A DNA stretch of 64,000 nucleotides from Desulfoscipio sp. XC116 (GTDB lineage Bacteria; Bacillota; Desulfotomaculia; Desulfotomaculales; Desulfallaceae): contig NZ_CP156660.1 of assembly GCF_039851975.1 (NCBI RefSeq), positions 806,001-870,000 on the forward strand, read 5' to 3'. The translations under genes were made by a program, and so were the position numbers. Under the pieces are notes generated by a model. The model saw only the letters and a program-made list of their open reading frames with translations, did not search any database and was not told the DNA's origin. The number at the start of each line of letters is the position of its first letter. The stretch's first letter is position 1. This document shows positions 1 to 7,902 of the stretch, in pieces.

Positions 1-507
1 TTTATTACGTCACATTCCGTCAACGAATGGTTAGGTAGTTTAAGTAGTGTAACAGAAACCATTGAGAAAATGGGCATGGAACCTGGTATAAAATTACTTT
101 TCCAGGGAATTCAGTCTGACCCTGAAATCGGAAGAATATTGGGAGTTCAAGAGTTCTATGTAATTGAAAGATTACGATATGCGGATAGAGAACCTATTGC
201 GATTGAAAGAAATTACTATCCTTTAGAAATAGGGTTAAAGTTTAAAGAATACGATTTGAATAAGATTGCACTATATTCCGTTTTGGAAGAGCATGGAATA
301 CTTTACCAGGCAGAAGAATTAATTACTTCAAGTATGCCGACCGAAGAGGAAACGAAATTATTAGATATCTTGGATGGAACCGGAAATTCAAGCGTGTTAG
401 CTATTGAAAGAGTCACATCGGATTCAGCGGGGAACACCGTAGAGTATTACAAAGCTGTTTATCGTGCAGATCGGTATGCCTTTCATATAAAATTATTTAG
501 AAAATAA
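1..507 (+). CDS. GntR-family transcriptional regulator, C-terminal UTRA domain (5' end outside window)
   Basis: The reading frame is open from the first base, so the N-terminal winged-helix DNA-binding part lies upstream of the window and only about 168 residues are visible. The visible part looks like a UTRA (HutC-type) ligand-binding domain: a hydrophobic/arginine segment (VIERLRYADREPIAIERNYYP), an alternating helix-strand pattern and a C-terminal YYKAVYRADRYAF-type strand, which in the family closes the effector pocket. It reads towards the MFS-SDR-GRE cluster and is separated from it by a promoter region with a palindrome, so it is the probable local regulator that senses the substrate or a metabolite. 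Family assignment is fairly firm; ligand and target are inferred. Confidence 0.8.
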   Translation, partial: FITSHSVNEWLGSLSSVTETIEKMGMEPGIKLLFQGIQSDPEIGRILGVQEFYVIERLRYADREPIAIERNYYPLEIGLKFKEYDLNKIALYSVLEEHGILYQAEELITSSMPTEEETKLLDILDGTGNSSVLAIERVTSDSAGNTVEYYKAVYRADRYAFHIKLFRK

Positions 508-580
508 GAAAAACCTAATTTTTAGAAAAATTATTAAAATGTTGGGCTTCTAATCTTTGTGAAAAAAATAATATTCATCA

Positions 581-643
581 TTGACATTTCAATTAATAAC
601 AGATAGTATGAATTTAAGTTAACTGGTACGTACGTCATGACGT
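581..643 (+). promoter_or_regulatory. Sigma-A type promoter with downstream palindromic operator
   Basis: TTGACA (581-586), a 17-nt spacer and TAGTAT (604-609) form a good vegetative promoter for the catabolic cluster starting at 802. A perfect 12-bp palindrome, ACGTCATGACGT (632-643), lies about 20 bp after the expected start point, where a bound repressor would block transcription. It is the likely site for the GntR regulator encoded just upstream; binding itself is inferred. The rest of 508-801 is AT-rich leader with a strong ribosome-binding site (AAAAGGAGG) before 802. Confidence 0.6.
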
Positions 644-801
644 GTGGTAGTTTTTCTTTTTATTGGATCTCATAACCTTTAAAGCAGCTCATTTTGTGCA
701 TATGTTCACAAAGACACTTAGTTAAAGGAGGCAGGATAGTTTTCATAATTAATTAACTGAACTGAGCGCCTTTTATAACCGATAAAAAGGAGGTACAAAA
801 A

Positions 802-2226
802 ATGAGCAATTCTAAAATGGTAGAGGCCAATTTACTTTCAAGGTTAGATCGCCTTCCTATTACTAGAAGTATTGTTGGTATTATGGTAATGCTTGTTATA
901 GCGTGGATTGTTGAAGCTTTTGATATAGGAGTAGTTGGTCAGACAGTTCTTATCCTTAAAGAGTTATGGAATTTAGACCCAAGTAGTGTAGGTCTGTTGG
1001 GGACCTCCTCTACCGTTGGGGTTGTTATTGGCGTGTATTTCGCGGGCCGCTTAATGGACAAGTATGGACGTAAAAAAGTTCTTCTTATCGGCGTTGCCTG
1101 GTTCTGCTTCTTTACCCTAATCGGTGTCGTTTTCCCTAATCTCTATTGGATTGTTGCGATGAGGTTTATAGCTGGTTTAGGAGAAGGCGCGGTTTTTCCC
1201 ATCCCGTATCTTCTTATCTCCGAGTTTGTAGGAGCGAAAAGAAGAGGAACAGTAGTATGCTGGCTTAATGCCGGTTTGTGTGCGGCATATGTTCTTCCTA
1301 ATCTTGTAGGAGCATGGGCGATTTCCACTTTCCCTTTGGATTTTGCTTGGCGGGTTGCCTTTATCGTAGGTGGTATACCAATTGTATTTGTCATTTTGTA
1401 TAAGCTATGGCTTCCTGAATCGCCGCGTTGGCTTTTGCAGCAAGGACGTATTGAAGAAGTTAGAAAATTAGTCCACAAACTTGAAGATGAAGCCGGGTTA
1501 GCTCATGATGAAAAGATTGTCAACCAGGGAATTCTTCAATCCCTGCAAAGTGACGGGAGCAAGAAAAATAAGGTTGGAATAGCGGATCTCTTTAAGAAAC
1601 CATATCTTTCACGGAGCCTTATTGCCTGGGGATTATATACGGCAACAATGATCTGTTGGTATGCAATGCTTGTATATGCTCCGACAATATTTTCCACTAA
1701 AGGTTTTGCGATGGAAAATGCAGTTCTATTTACCGGGATAATGATGGTTATCGGTGGTATTGGAGAGGTCGTGATTGGTTATCTATCCGATAAATATGGC
1801 CGCAAACCCGTCTATTTCTTCTTCAGTATCTTTGCTGCTGTTGGATTGGTAGGGTTGGCACAGGTTACTTCCTTTACAGGACTGGTAGTTGCCGGATTCA
1901 TCGCTGCGTTCTTCGGCTTTGGTACCTTACCGGTAGCTAAAATTTACATGGCGGAACAATATCCCACCTCTATGCGTGGTGCGGGCAGCGGTATGGGAGA
2001 AGCAGTGGGAAGATTATTCGGTGGAGTTCTGGTAGCCTATTACATTTCCTACATTCTAGCTGCCGGCGGCGTCAAAGCGGTATTCTGGTTCGTGGCGGCG
2101 ACCTTCGTTGTTTTTGTAATCCCAATGATGCTTTGGGGACAGGAGACTGCCGGTCGAAGTGTTGAAGAGACTGGAGCAACGGCTCCTGCGGGGCTCCCGG
2201 AACAATCAAAAGGGCTTTTGGGGTAA
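802..2226 (+). CDS. MFS transporter (sugar/organic acid porter type)
   Basis: A 474-residue polytopic membrane protein with about 12 hydrophobic segments. Major-facilitator signatures are present: DKYGRKK after TM2, the repeated DKYGRKP after TM8, and PESPRWLL after TM6, typical of the sugar/aromatic-acid proton symporter branch. It is the first gene after the promoter and is followed by a dehydrogenase and a glycyl radical enzyme, so it probably imports the substrate of that pathway. If the pathway uses a sulfonate, this MFS importer would take the role that TRAP or ABC carriers have in better known sulfonate degraders. Start chosen by AAAAGGAGG eight bases upstream. Substrate is not determinable from sequence. 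Confidence 0.88.
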   Translation: MSNSKMVEANLLSRLDRLPITRSIVGIMVMLVIAWIVEAFDIGVVGQTVLILKELWNLDPSSVGLLGTSSTVGVVIGVYFAGRLMDKYGRKKVLLIGVAWFCFFTLIGVVFPNLYWIVAMRFIAGLGEGAVFPIPYLLISEFVGAKRRGTVVCWLNAGLCAAYVLPNLVGAWAISTFPLDFAWRVAFIVGGIPIVFVILYKLWLPESPRWLLQQGRIEEVRKLVHKLEDEAGLAHDEKIVNQGILQSLQSDGSKKNKVGIADLFKKPYLSRSLIAWGLYTATMICWYAMLVYAPTIFSTKGFAMENAVLFTGIMMVIGGIGEVVIGYLSDKYGRKPVYFFFSIFAAVGLVGLAQVTSFTGLVVAGFIAAFFGFGTLPVAKIYMAEQYPTSMRGAGSGMGEAVGRLFGGVLVAYYISYILAAGGVKAVFWFVAATFVVFVIPMMLWGQETAGRSVEETGATAPAGLPEQSKGLLG

Positions 2227-2290
2227 ATCAATTGAATCTTAAATAGTAAGTAGCCGATGTGATCATTATCTTCTGAGGAAGGGGAGCGAA

Positions 2291-3127
2291 ATGAAACTTA
2301 AAGACAAGGTTGCTCTTGTTACCGGTGGAAGTGCCGGATTGGGAAGAGGAATTGCTCTGGCATTTGCTCGTGAAGGAGCGAAAGTAGTAATCAGCGGGCG
2401 GAATGAGGAGAGACTTAATAAAGTTTTGAAAGAGTTGGAGGAAGTTGGAGCAGAGGCTTTAGCTGTTCGATCAGATGTTTCTTCCAGCCGGGAAGTTAAA
2501 GATATGTTTGCTAAGATTTTAGAACGGTTCGGTACCCTTGATATTTTAGTTAACAATGCCGGAATTTTTAGATCTGATGAAGCGGGAGTACAGGACCGGA
2601 AAAATCACCTTGATTTACTTACTACTTCAGTACCAAGACATTCCTTAAAAATAACAAGGAACATGAGCGATGAGAACTGGAAGAAGATGTTTGATGTTAA
2701 TGTTCACGGTCTTTTTTACTGTACCAGAGAGGCTCTGAATATCATGGAGGATAAGGGTTGGGGAAGGATCATAAATATTGCTTCTATTTCCGGTATTTCG
2801 GCCATTAGTTCACATAGCCCAAACTATTCCGCATCGAAAGGTGCAGTTGTCGCGTTTACTCGATCGGTAGCGCATGAAGTCGCTGGAGCAGGTGTTCGTG
2901 TGAATTGTATCGCCCCGGGCTACATTGATACGGATGAATTTATGCGTGGAATTAACAGCATGGAGCCTGAAAGAAGACAACGTTTCCTTATGCAGTTAAT
3001 TCCAGTTGGGAGAATCGGTAAAGTTGAGGAATATGCATCCCTTGCTGTATATCTTGCTTCAGATGATGCCGACTATATGGTTGGACAGATAATAAGCCCC
3101 AATGGTGGGTTAGTTATGGAATTCTAA
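2291..3127 (+). CDS. Short-chain dehydrogenase/reductase (SDR) with an extra internal segment
   Basis: Classical SDR of 278 residues: cofactor motif TGGSAGLG (11-18), NNAG (88-91), catalytic Ser near 168-170, and YSASK with Tyr179 and Lys183. An NAD(P)-dependent alcohol/carbonyl conversion is expected in the cytoplasm. Between NNAG and the next helix (DVNVHG, about 135-140) there is roughly 25-30 residues more than in a typical 250-residue SDR (about 93-123), which may shape substrate specificity. It sits between the importer and the glycyl radical enzyme, so it probably prepares the GRE substrate or reduces the carbonyl product (sulfoacetaldehyde, hydroxyacetone and acetaldehyde are candidates by analogy with sulfonate pathways). 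Exact reaction unknown. Confidence 0.88.
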   Translation: MKLKDKVALVTGGSAGLGRGIALAFAREGAKVVISGRNEERLNKVLKELEEVGAEALAVRSDVSSSREVKDMFAKILERFGTLDILVNNAGIFRSDEAGVQDRKNHLDLLTTSVPRHSLKITRNMSDENWKKMFDVNVHGLFYCTREALNIMEDKGWGRIINIASISGISAISSHSPNYSASKGAVVAFTRSVAHEVAGAGVRVNCIAPGYIDTDEFMRGINSMEPERRQRFLMQLIPVGRIGKVEEYASLAVYLASDDADYMVGQIISPNGGLVMEF

Positions 3128-3149
3128 AGAATTCTAAAATACTATCAGG

Positions 3150-3202
3150 GACTAACTTGCTACCATATTTAAACATATTTAAATATGGAGAGTAAGTTAG
3201 TC
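3150..3202 (+). other. Two-tier hairpin between SDR and GRE genes
   Basis: The outer arms GACTAACTT (3150-3158) and AAGTTAGTC (3194-3202) pair perfectly and enclose a second inverted repeat, CCATATTTA...TAAATATGG. No T-run follows, so it is not a classic terminator. It lies just before the GRE ribosome-binding site and could stabilise or process the downstream mRNA, or bind a regulator. Confidence 0.5.
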
Positions 3203-3228
3203 TAAAGATTGAGAAGGAGACGATAAGA

Positions 3229-5712
3229 ATGGCTATTGCAGAGGTTTTATCTCCTCAGGAATTACGGTTGGTTGCTGAAAAAGCAGAACAAAAATCCGGT
3301 GGTTTTTTAAGAGAACGAACCTCTAAGATTTACCGCTCGTTTGCTTTTTCAAAACCGCGGATTGATATTGAGCGGGCGAAATATTTTACCGAGTCTTTTA
3401 AGGCAACTGAGGGACAACCGCTCGTTCTCAGATGGGCAAAGGCACTCTATCATATTGCTGGAAATATACCGGTCTACATTGATGACTGCCAGCTGCTCGC
3501 GGGGAGAGTCGGTTGTCCGGGGAAACACGGTTTAATTTACCCGGAACTTGACGGCTGTTTTCTCGATAAAATATCTGAAAACGTAAAGAATCGAAAAAAT
3601 ACGCCTTTTGACCTTACCGATGAAGATGCTAAGATTATTGATAGTGAAATAGCGCCTTACTGGAAAGGCAAAAGCTTTTACGATGAATTAGCCTATTCAT
3701 TTCCCGAGGATGTTCTTAAAGTTACCTATAATCCTGAGAATATCTACGAAGCCCGCTTTATTGTGAACGAAACGGCATCAATGCGTTCAGCTCTTCAATG
3801 GGTGCATGACTATGAAAAACCCATCGCGAAAGGTTTTAAAGCTATTAAGGAAGATGCTGAGAAAGAGCTCGCGGCATTAGATCCCATGGAACCAACAGAT
3901 ATGGTTGATAAAGCTCCATTTCTGCAAGCTGTGATTATCGTTTCAGATGCTATTATTCTTTGGGCTAAACGTCATGCGCAATTAGCACGGGAAATGGCTG
4001 CCAAAGAAACGGACTCTATCCGTCGAGGCGAACTACAAACTATAGCCGAGATTTGTAGTCGAGTACCTGAATATCCGGCGCGTAATTTCCGTGAGGCATT
4101 ACAGTGCCAATGGTTTACCCAATCGTTTTCTCGCCTTGAGCAAAAAACAGGAGCAACAATTTCTAACGGGAGAATGGACCAATATCTTTATCCATATTAT
4201 AAAAAGGATTTGGATGCAGGCCTGATTGACGAAGAACAGGCTAAGGAACTTTTGGAATGCATGTGGCTTGGAATGGCACAATATTTAGATCTCTATATCA
4301 GTCCGGCCGGGGCTAACTTATATTCAGGAAGTGCACACTGGGAAGCCGTTACTATCGGTGGGGTTGATGAAAAAGGTGATGATGCGACAAATGAATTAAC
4401 CTATGTCTTCCTTCATTCAAAACGGGGATTTCCGTTCAATTATCCTGATTTAGCGGCGCGCGTTCACTCTTTGTCGCCGGAAAGATACCTCTATGAGGTT
4501 GCGGAAACGGTCAAAGATGGATCGGGCTTTCCTAAACTCATTAACGATGAAGAAGTTATTCCTTTCCTGTTGGCGAAAGGGGCTGACATTGCACAAGCCA
4601 ATACTTATGCCGTATCTGGCTGCACAGAGTCAAGAATGCCGAACCTTGATACCTTTACTACTCCTTGTCCCTATGTTAATCTGGGTGCAGCTCTTGAGCT
4701 GACGTTAAATAACGGGCGCATGAAGACCTATGGTGATGAACTGCTTACAATTGAAACAGGCGAATTAAAAGATTTCAAAACCTGGGAAGACTTTTGGCAG
4801 GCCTATTTGGCACAACAAGAGTACTTGCTGAAACAAGCTTTTAAGCAACTTTATATTATTATTAAATTGCGGGAAAAACACTTTGCATCACCCTTTGGTT
4901 CTTCACTGCATGAACTGTGCTTAAAAAATCATAAAGATTTGCATTCCGCTTATATTGATGGTGGCGTTGAAATTGGGTATTTCGATTTTATCGGTTATGG
5001 AACGGTCGTTGATTCGCTCTGTGCGATCAAAGAGACGGTCTTTGATAGGCAAAAACTAAGCCTGGAAAAATTGTGCGAAGTGTTGGACAAGAACTTTGAG
5101 GGATATGAAGATATTCGCCAGATGTTGATGAAGTCTCCGAAATATGGTAACAATGATTCTGTTGCCGATTCCATTGCCAAAGACATTGACCTGGAAGGGC
5201 TAAAATTTGCGCACAAATATTCAAAGAAAATGGGCTTTCATATTAACTTGCGCTATGTTCCGGTTACATCCCATATTCCTTTCGGAAAAATCGTTCATGC
5301 CACGCCAAATGGAAGAAAAGCTGGGATGTATCTATCCGACGGCTCATCTGCTGCTCATGGTGCCGATGTCAAAGGACCAACGGCAGTATTAATGTCAAAC
5401 TACAATTCAAAGAATCGTGGTTATCATGAACGGGCATCAAGGCTTTTAAACATTAAACTTACCCCGGCTTGTGTTGCAGGTGACGAGGGAACCCATAACT
5501 TAATGTCCTTTATCCGCGGTTGGTGTGACTTAAAATTATGGCACGTGCAGTTTAATATTATTAATCAATCAACCCTGTTAGCTGCGAAAAAGAATCCGGA
5601 ACAATATAGAGATCTGTTGGTTCGTGTTGCCGGCTATAGTGCCTACTTTGTCGATTTGTCACCGGAACTGCAAGACGATATTATTGCCAGAACGGCGCAT
5701 TCTGTCATCTGA
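3229..5712 (+). CDS. Glycyl radical enzyme, probable sulfonate C-S (sulfite) lyase
   Basis: An 827-residue pyruvate-formate-lyase-family enzyme. The C-terminal glycyl radical motif RVAGYSA carries the radical glycine at 802. The thiyl cysteine and adjacent acid are Cys465 and Glu467 in SGCTE. Arg186, Gln190, Trp371 and Arg675 are placed like the sulfonate-binding residues I recall for Bilophila isethionate sulfite-lyase (Arg189, Gln193, Trp374, Arg678, with Cys468, Glu470, Gly805): every position is offset by exactly three. Neither the pyruvate-formate-lyase CC pair nor a GCVE-type active site is present. The expected reaction is radical release of sulfite from isethionate or 2,3-dihydroxypropane-1-sulfonate; choice between them is open, and a propanediol/choline-type eliminase is a less likely alternative. 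The activase follows directly. The enzyme is oxygen-sensitive and cytoplasmic. Confidence 0.75.
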   Translation: MAIAEVLSPQELRLVAEKAEQKSGGFLRERTSKIYRSFAFSKPRIDIERAKYFTESFKATEGQPLVLRWAKALYHIAGNIPVYIDDCQLLAGRVGCPGKHGLIYPELDGCFLDKISENVKNRKNTPFDLTDEDAKIIDSEIAPYWKGKSFYDELAYSFPEDVLKVTYNPENIYEARFIVNETASMRSALQWVHDYEKPIAKGFKAIKEDAEKELAALDPMEPTDMVDKAPFLQAVIIVSDAIILWAKRHAQLAREMAAKETDSIRRGELQTIAEICSRVPEYPARNFREALQCQWFTQSFSRLEQKTGATISNGRMDQYLYPYYKKDLDAGLIDEEQAKELLECMWLGMAQYLDLYISPAGANLYSGSAHWEAVTIGGVDEKGDDATNELTYVFLHSKRGFPFNYPDLAARVHSLSPERYLYEVAETVKDGSGFPKLINDEEVIPFLLAKGADIAQANTYAVSGCTESRMPNLDTFTTPCPYVNLGAALELTLNNGRMKTYGDELLTIETGELKDFKTWEDFWQAYLAQQEYLLKQAFKQLYIIIKLREKHFASPFGSSLHELCLKNHKDLHSAYIDGGVEIGYFDFIGYGTVVDSLCAIKETVFDRQKLSLEKLCEVLDKNFEGYEDIRQMLMKSPKYGNNDSVADSIAKDIDLEGLKFAHKYSKKMGFHINLRYVPVTSHIPFGKIVHATPNGRKAGMYLSDGSSAAHGADVKGPTAVLMSNYNSKNRGYHERASRLLNIKLTPACVAGDEGTHNLMSFIRGWCDLKLWHVQFNIINQSTLLAAKKNPEQYRDLLVRVAGYSAYFVDLSPELQDDIIARTAHSVI

Positions 5713-5739
5713 GAATGTACCTAATTGGGGGATAGTTCA

Positions 5740-6660
5740 ATGAGTCTTGATAACAGAAAAGTTGGTACCGTCTTTAACATTCAAAAATTCTCGGTACATG
5801 ATGGACCTGGGATACGAACCATCGTGTTTCTTAAAGGATGTCCCTTAATCTGTGCTTGGTGTAGTAATCCGGAATCGCAAAGTTTTGCACCGGAACTTGC
5901 ATGGAGTGCAAGCCGGTGCATGGGCTGCCATCTCTGTAAGGAGTCTTGCCCGCGGCAGGCCATTAGTTTGGGAGAGCATGGTGAGATCAAGATTAATCGC
6001 GACTTGTGTAAAAAATGTTTCAAATGTACTGATCTTTGCCCAACTACAGCGCTTAGGGTATTTGGACAACAGATGAGTGTTGAGGAAGTGCTGCATGAGG
6101 TCGAAGCGGATAACGCCTTTTATAGACGGTCTAAAGGCGGGATGACATTAAGTGGCGGAGAGGCGCTTCAGCAGGGGGACTATGCCGTTAATCTATTAAA
6201 AGAAGCAAAGCGCCGCGGCATTAGAACAGCCGTTGAAACTTGCGGATTTGTACAATGGTCGGTGCTTGAAGAAGCTTGTCATTATTTGGACACTGTTATC
6301 TATGATATTAAATGTCTTGATTCAGCCAAACACAAACAGCATACGACGGTTGGCAATGAATTGATTCTAAGCAATTTCAAAGAGATGTGTTCTCGTTTTC
6401 CTTATTTGAGAGTTATTGCGAGGACACCGATCATTCCCGGCTTTAATGATACAGAAGAAGATGTTTTAGGGATTATTAATTTTATTGAACCCTTCTCTAA
6501 TGTTAACTATGAACTTCTGCCCTACCACCGCTTGGGAGAACCCAAATATATCTCGCTTGAGCGTGAATATCTAATGGGTGATGTGAAGCTTAACGAGGAA
6601 ACATTTAAAAAGCTCAAGGTTTTAGCAAAGCACCGGCTGGGACAAAGGTCAGTGGGTTAG
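5740..6660 (+). CDS. Glycyl radical enzyme activating enzyme (radical SAM)
   Basis: A 306-residue radical SAM protein. The SAM-cluster motif CxxxCxxC is at Cys34, Cys38 and Cys41 within KGCPLICAWC. Two further ferredoxin-like 4Fe-4S sites follow (Cys60/63/66/70 and Cys90/93/96/100), the arrangement of activases that serve non-PFL glycyl radical enzymes. It abstracts the hydrogen from Gly802 of the partner encoded 27 bp upstream. The ATG at 5740 is preferred because GGGGGAT lies correctly before it; the in-frame TTG at 5725 overlaps that site. Confidence 0.92.
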   Translation: MSLDNRKVGTVFNIQKFSVHDGPGIRTIVFLKGCPLICAWCSNPESQSFAPELAWSASRCMGCHLCKESCPRQAISLGEHGEIKINRDLCKKCFKCTDLCPTTALRVFGQQMSVEEVLHEVEADNAFYRRSKGGMTLSGGEALQQGDYAVNLLKEAKRRGIRTAVETCGFVQWSVLEEACHYLDTVIYDIKCLDSAKHKQHTTVGNELILSNFKEMCSRFPYLRVIARTPIIPGFNDTEEDVLGIINFIEPFSNVNYELLPYHRLGEPKYISLEREYLMGDVKLNEETFKKLKVLAKHRLGQRSVG

Positions 6661-6702
6661 CGTTTTTTACTTGAGTTGGATGAAGCCATGGTGGAATATT
6701 GA

Positions 6703-6733
6703 AGAGAGACTGATTTTTATTAGTCTCTCTTTC
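6703..6733 (+). terminator. Intrinsic terminator after GRE activase
   Basis: AGAGAGACT (6703-6711) and AGTCTCTCT (6722-6730) form a perfect 9-bp stem followed by a short T-rich stretch. It would end or weaken the transcript before the TauE-type gene. Confidence 0.6.
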
Positions 6734-6820
6734 TCCATCTGTTTTCGATACTCTGTTTCGATATTAATGCAGTAAGAATTACTTTGGCTAAAAGTGATGA
6801 AGAACAAGAAGGTTTTGCTA

Positions 6821-7540
6821 ATGAATATATTTGCCCTCATATTAATTGTATTTATTGCCTCAATTTTACAGACAGCGACTGGATTTGGATTCGCTATTAT
6901 GGCTGTTCCATGCCTTCTGGCAGTTTTTGAACCTCATGATGCCATAGAGTTAAATATCATTCTTTCCTTTCTAATCGCATTCTTTTTGAACTTAAAAATT
7001 TACGATAGAGTGGATAGAGAGACTCTAAAACGTTTGATAATCGGTAGTTTATTTGGAATACCACCGGGGCTCCTGATTTTTTTATATTTGGATGTGCGTC
7101 TTTTGAAAGTATTAGTTAGCATACTTATACTTTCATCAACTTGTTTATTGGTAGCAAAGGTTAAATTCCAGCAGAGTAAGATAAAAGAGTTGATTGTAGG
7201 TGTTTTTTCAGGTTTACTTACTACAAGTATCGGTATGCCCGGGCCTCCGTTAATGATTTATTATGCCGGCAATGAGGTTGATAAAGAAACGTTGCGGAGT
7301 ACGACGATAGCCTACTGTGTATTTGTAAATATTATTAGCTTCTTTCTTCAATTTTTCTTTTATCATACCTCTAAAATTGTTTGGGTATCGACATTATGGT
7401 CTATCCCCTTTATGCTGTTAGGCGTTTTTTTGGGACAGTTAATATTTGTTCGTTTGAATCAAGATTTTTTAAAAAGGATAGTTATTAACGTCTTATTATT
7501 TATAACGGGTATCTATTTGCTAATAACAACAATATATTAG
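6821..7540 (+). CDS. TauE/SafE-family membrane transporter (probable sulfite/sulfonate exporter)
   Basis: About 239 residues with 7-8 hydrophobic helices. The family's two conserved repeats are visible: ATGFGFAIM near the first helix and the SIGMPGPPLMIYY segment in the middle. TauE/SafE proteins are anion exporters often found next to sulfonate catabolism, where they remove sulfite or sulfoacetate. Its position right after a predicted sulfite-releasing enzyme supports that role and in turn supports the GRE assignment. Start 6821 is chosen for AGAAGG eight bases upstream; GTG 6794 and ATG 6797 are in frame but lack such a site. Confidence 0.8.
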   Translation: MNIFALILIVFIASILQTATGFGFAIMAVPCLLAVFEPHDAIELNIILSFLIAFFLNLKIYDRVDRETLKRLIIGSLFGIPPGLLIFLYLDVRLLKVLVSILILSSTCLLVAKVKFQQSKIKELIVGVFSGLLTTSIGMPGPPLMIYYAGNEVDKETLRSTTIAYCVFVNIISFFLQFFFYHTSKIVWVSTLWSIPFMLLGVFLGQLIFVRLNQDFLKRIVINVLLFITGIYLLITTIY

Positions 7541-7728
7541 AGTTTACCTCATATTAGAGTTTACCTCGAAATGTGAAATCCGGTCTTCCGGATTACAGAT
7601 CGTCACCCTCCTTGTCGTGCTAATCGCCGACCGCAGGCGTTAAATGCGGAACCACCTTAAGCTGTTTCAACAGTTTAAGGGGCCGTGGTAAAATCTCGGT
7701 ATGGTGAGGCACCCCAGAGCCGTTTTTT
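7541..7728. other. Non-coding stretch with direct repeat and hairpins
   Basis: No gene seen. An 18-bp unit containing TATTAGAGTTTACCTC is repeated in tandem at the start, partly inside the end of the TauE gene (about 7537-7568). AATCCGG/CCGGATT (7578-7595) and CCTTAA...TTAAGG (about 7653-7679) can form hairpins. It leads straight into a dispersed repeat copy. Confidence 0.5.
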
Positions 7729-7861
7729 GCACAACGGACTAAATAGTTCATAGTACGGCAGCCTTTTGTAAAAATACCGGATTATTATCGGAGTAATTGG
7801 CTGCATCTGGGAAAGGGAGGGTCGCTCACTACTCCAAGAAGTAGTTTTGCGACACTCCCTT
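7729..7861 (+). repeat. Dispersed structured repeat R1, copy a
   Basis: About 133 bp nearly identical to the reverse complement of 18710-18848 and, in its 3' two-thirds, to 45886-45965. It starts with GCACAACGGACTAAATAGTT and ends with a strong hairpin whose arms are GGGAG-N-GTCGC and GCGAC-A-CTCCC, with inner arms ACTACT/AGTAGT. It contains no credible reading frame. Likely a miniature mobile element or a structured RNA. Confidence 0.75.
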
Positions 7862-7902
7862 TTTGAATTTAACACAGTAATAATTTATAAATCTTAAATT
7901 TT

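Noticed and set aside
3229-5712. Pyruvate formate-lyase or benzylsuccinate synthase
   Set aside because: No Cys-Cys active-site pair as in PFL, and the SGCTE active site plus polar Arg/Gln/Trp pocket do not suit a hydrocarbon or pyruvate enzyme.
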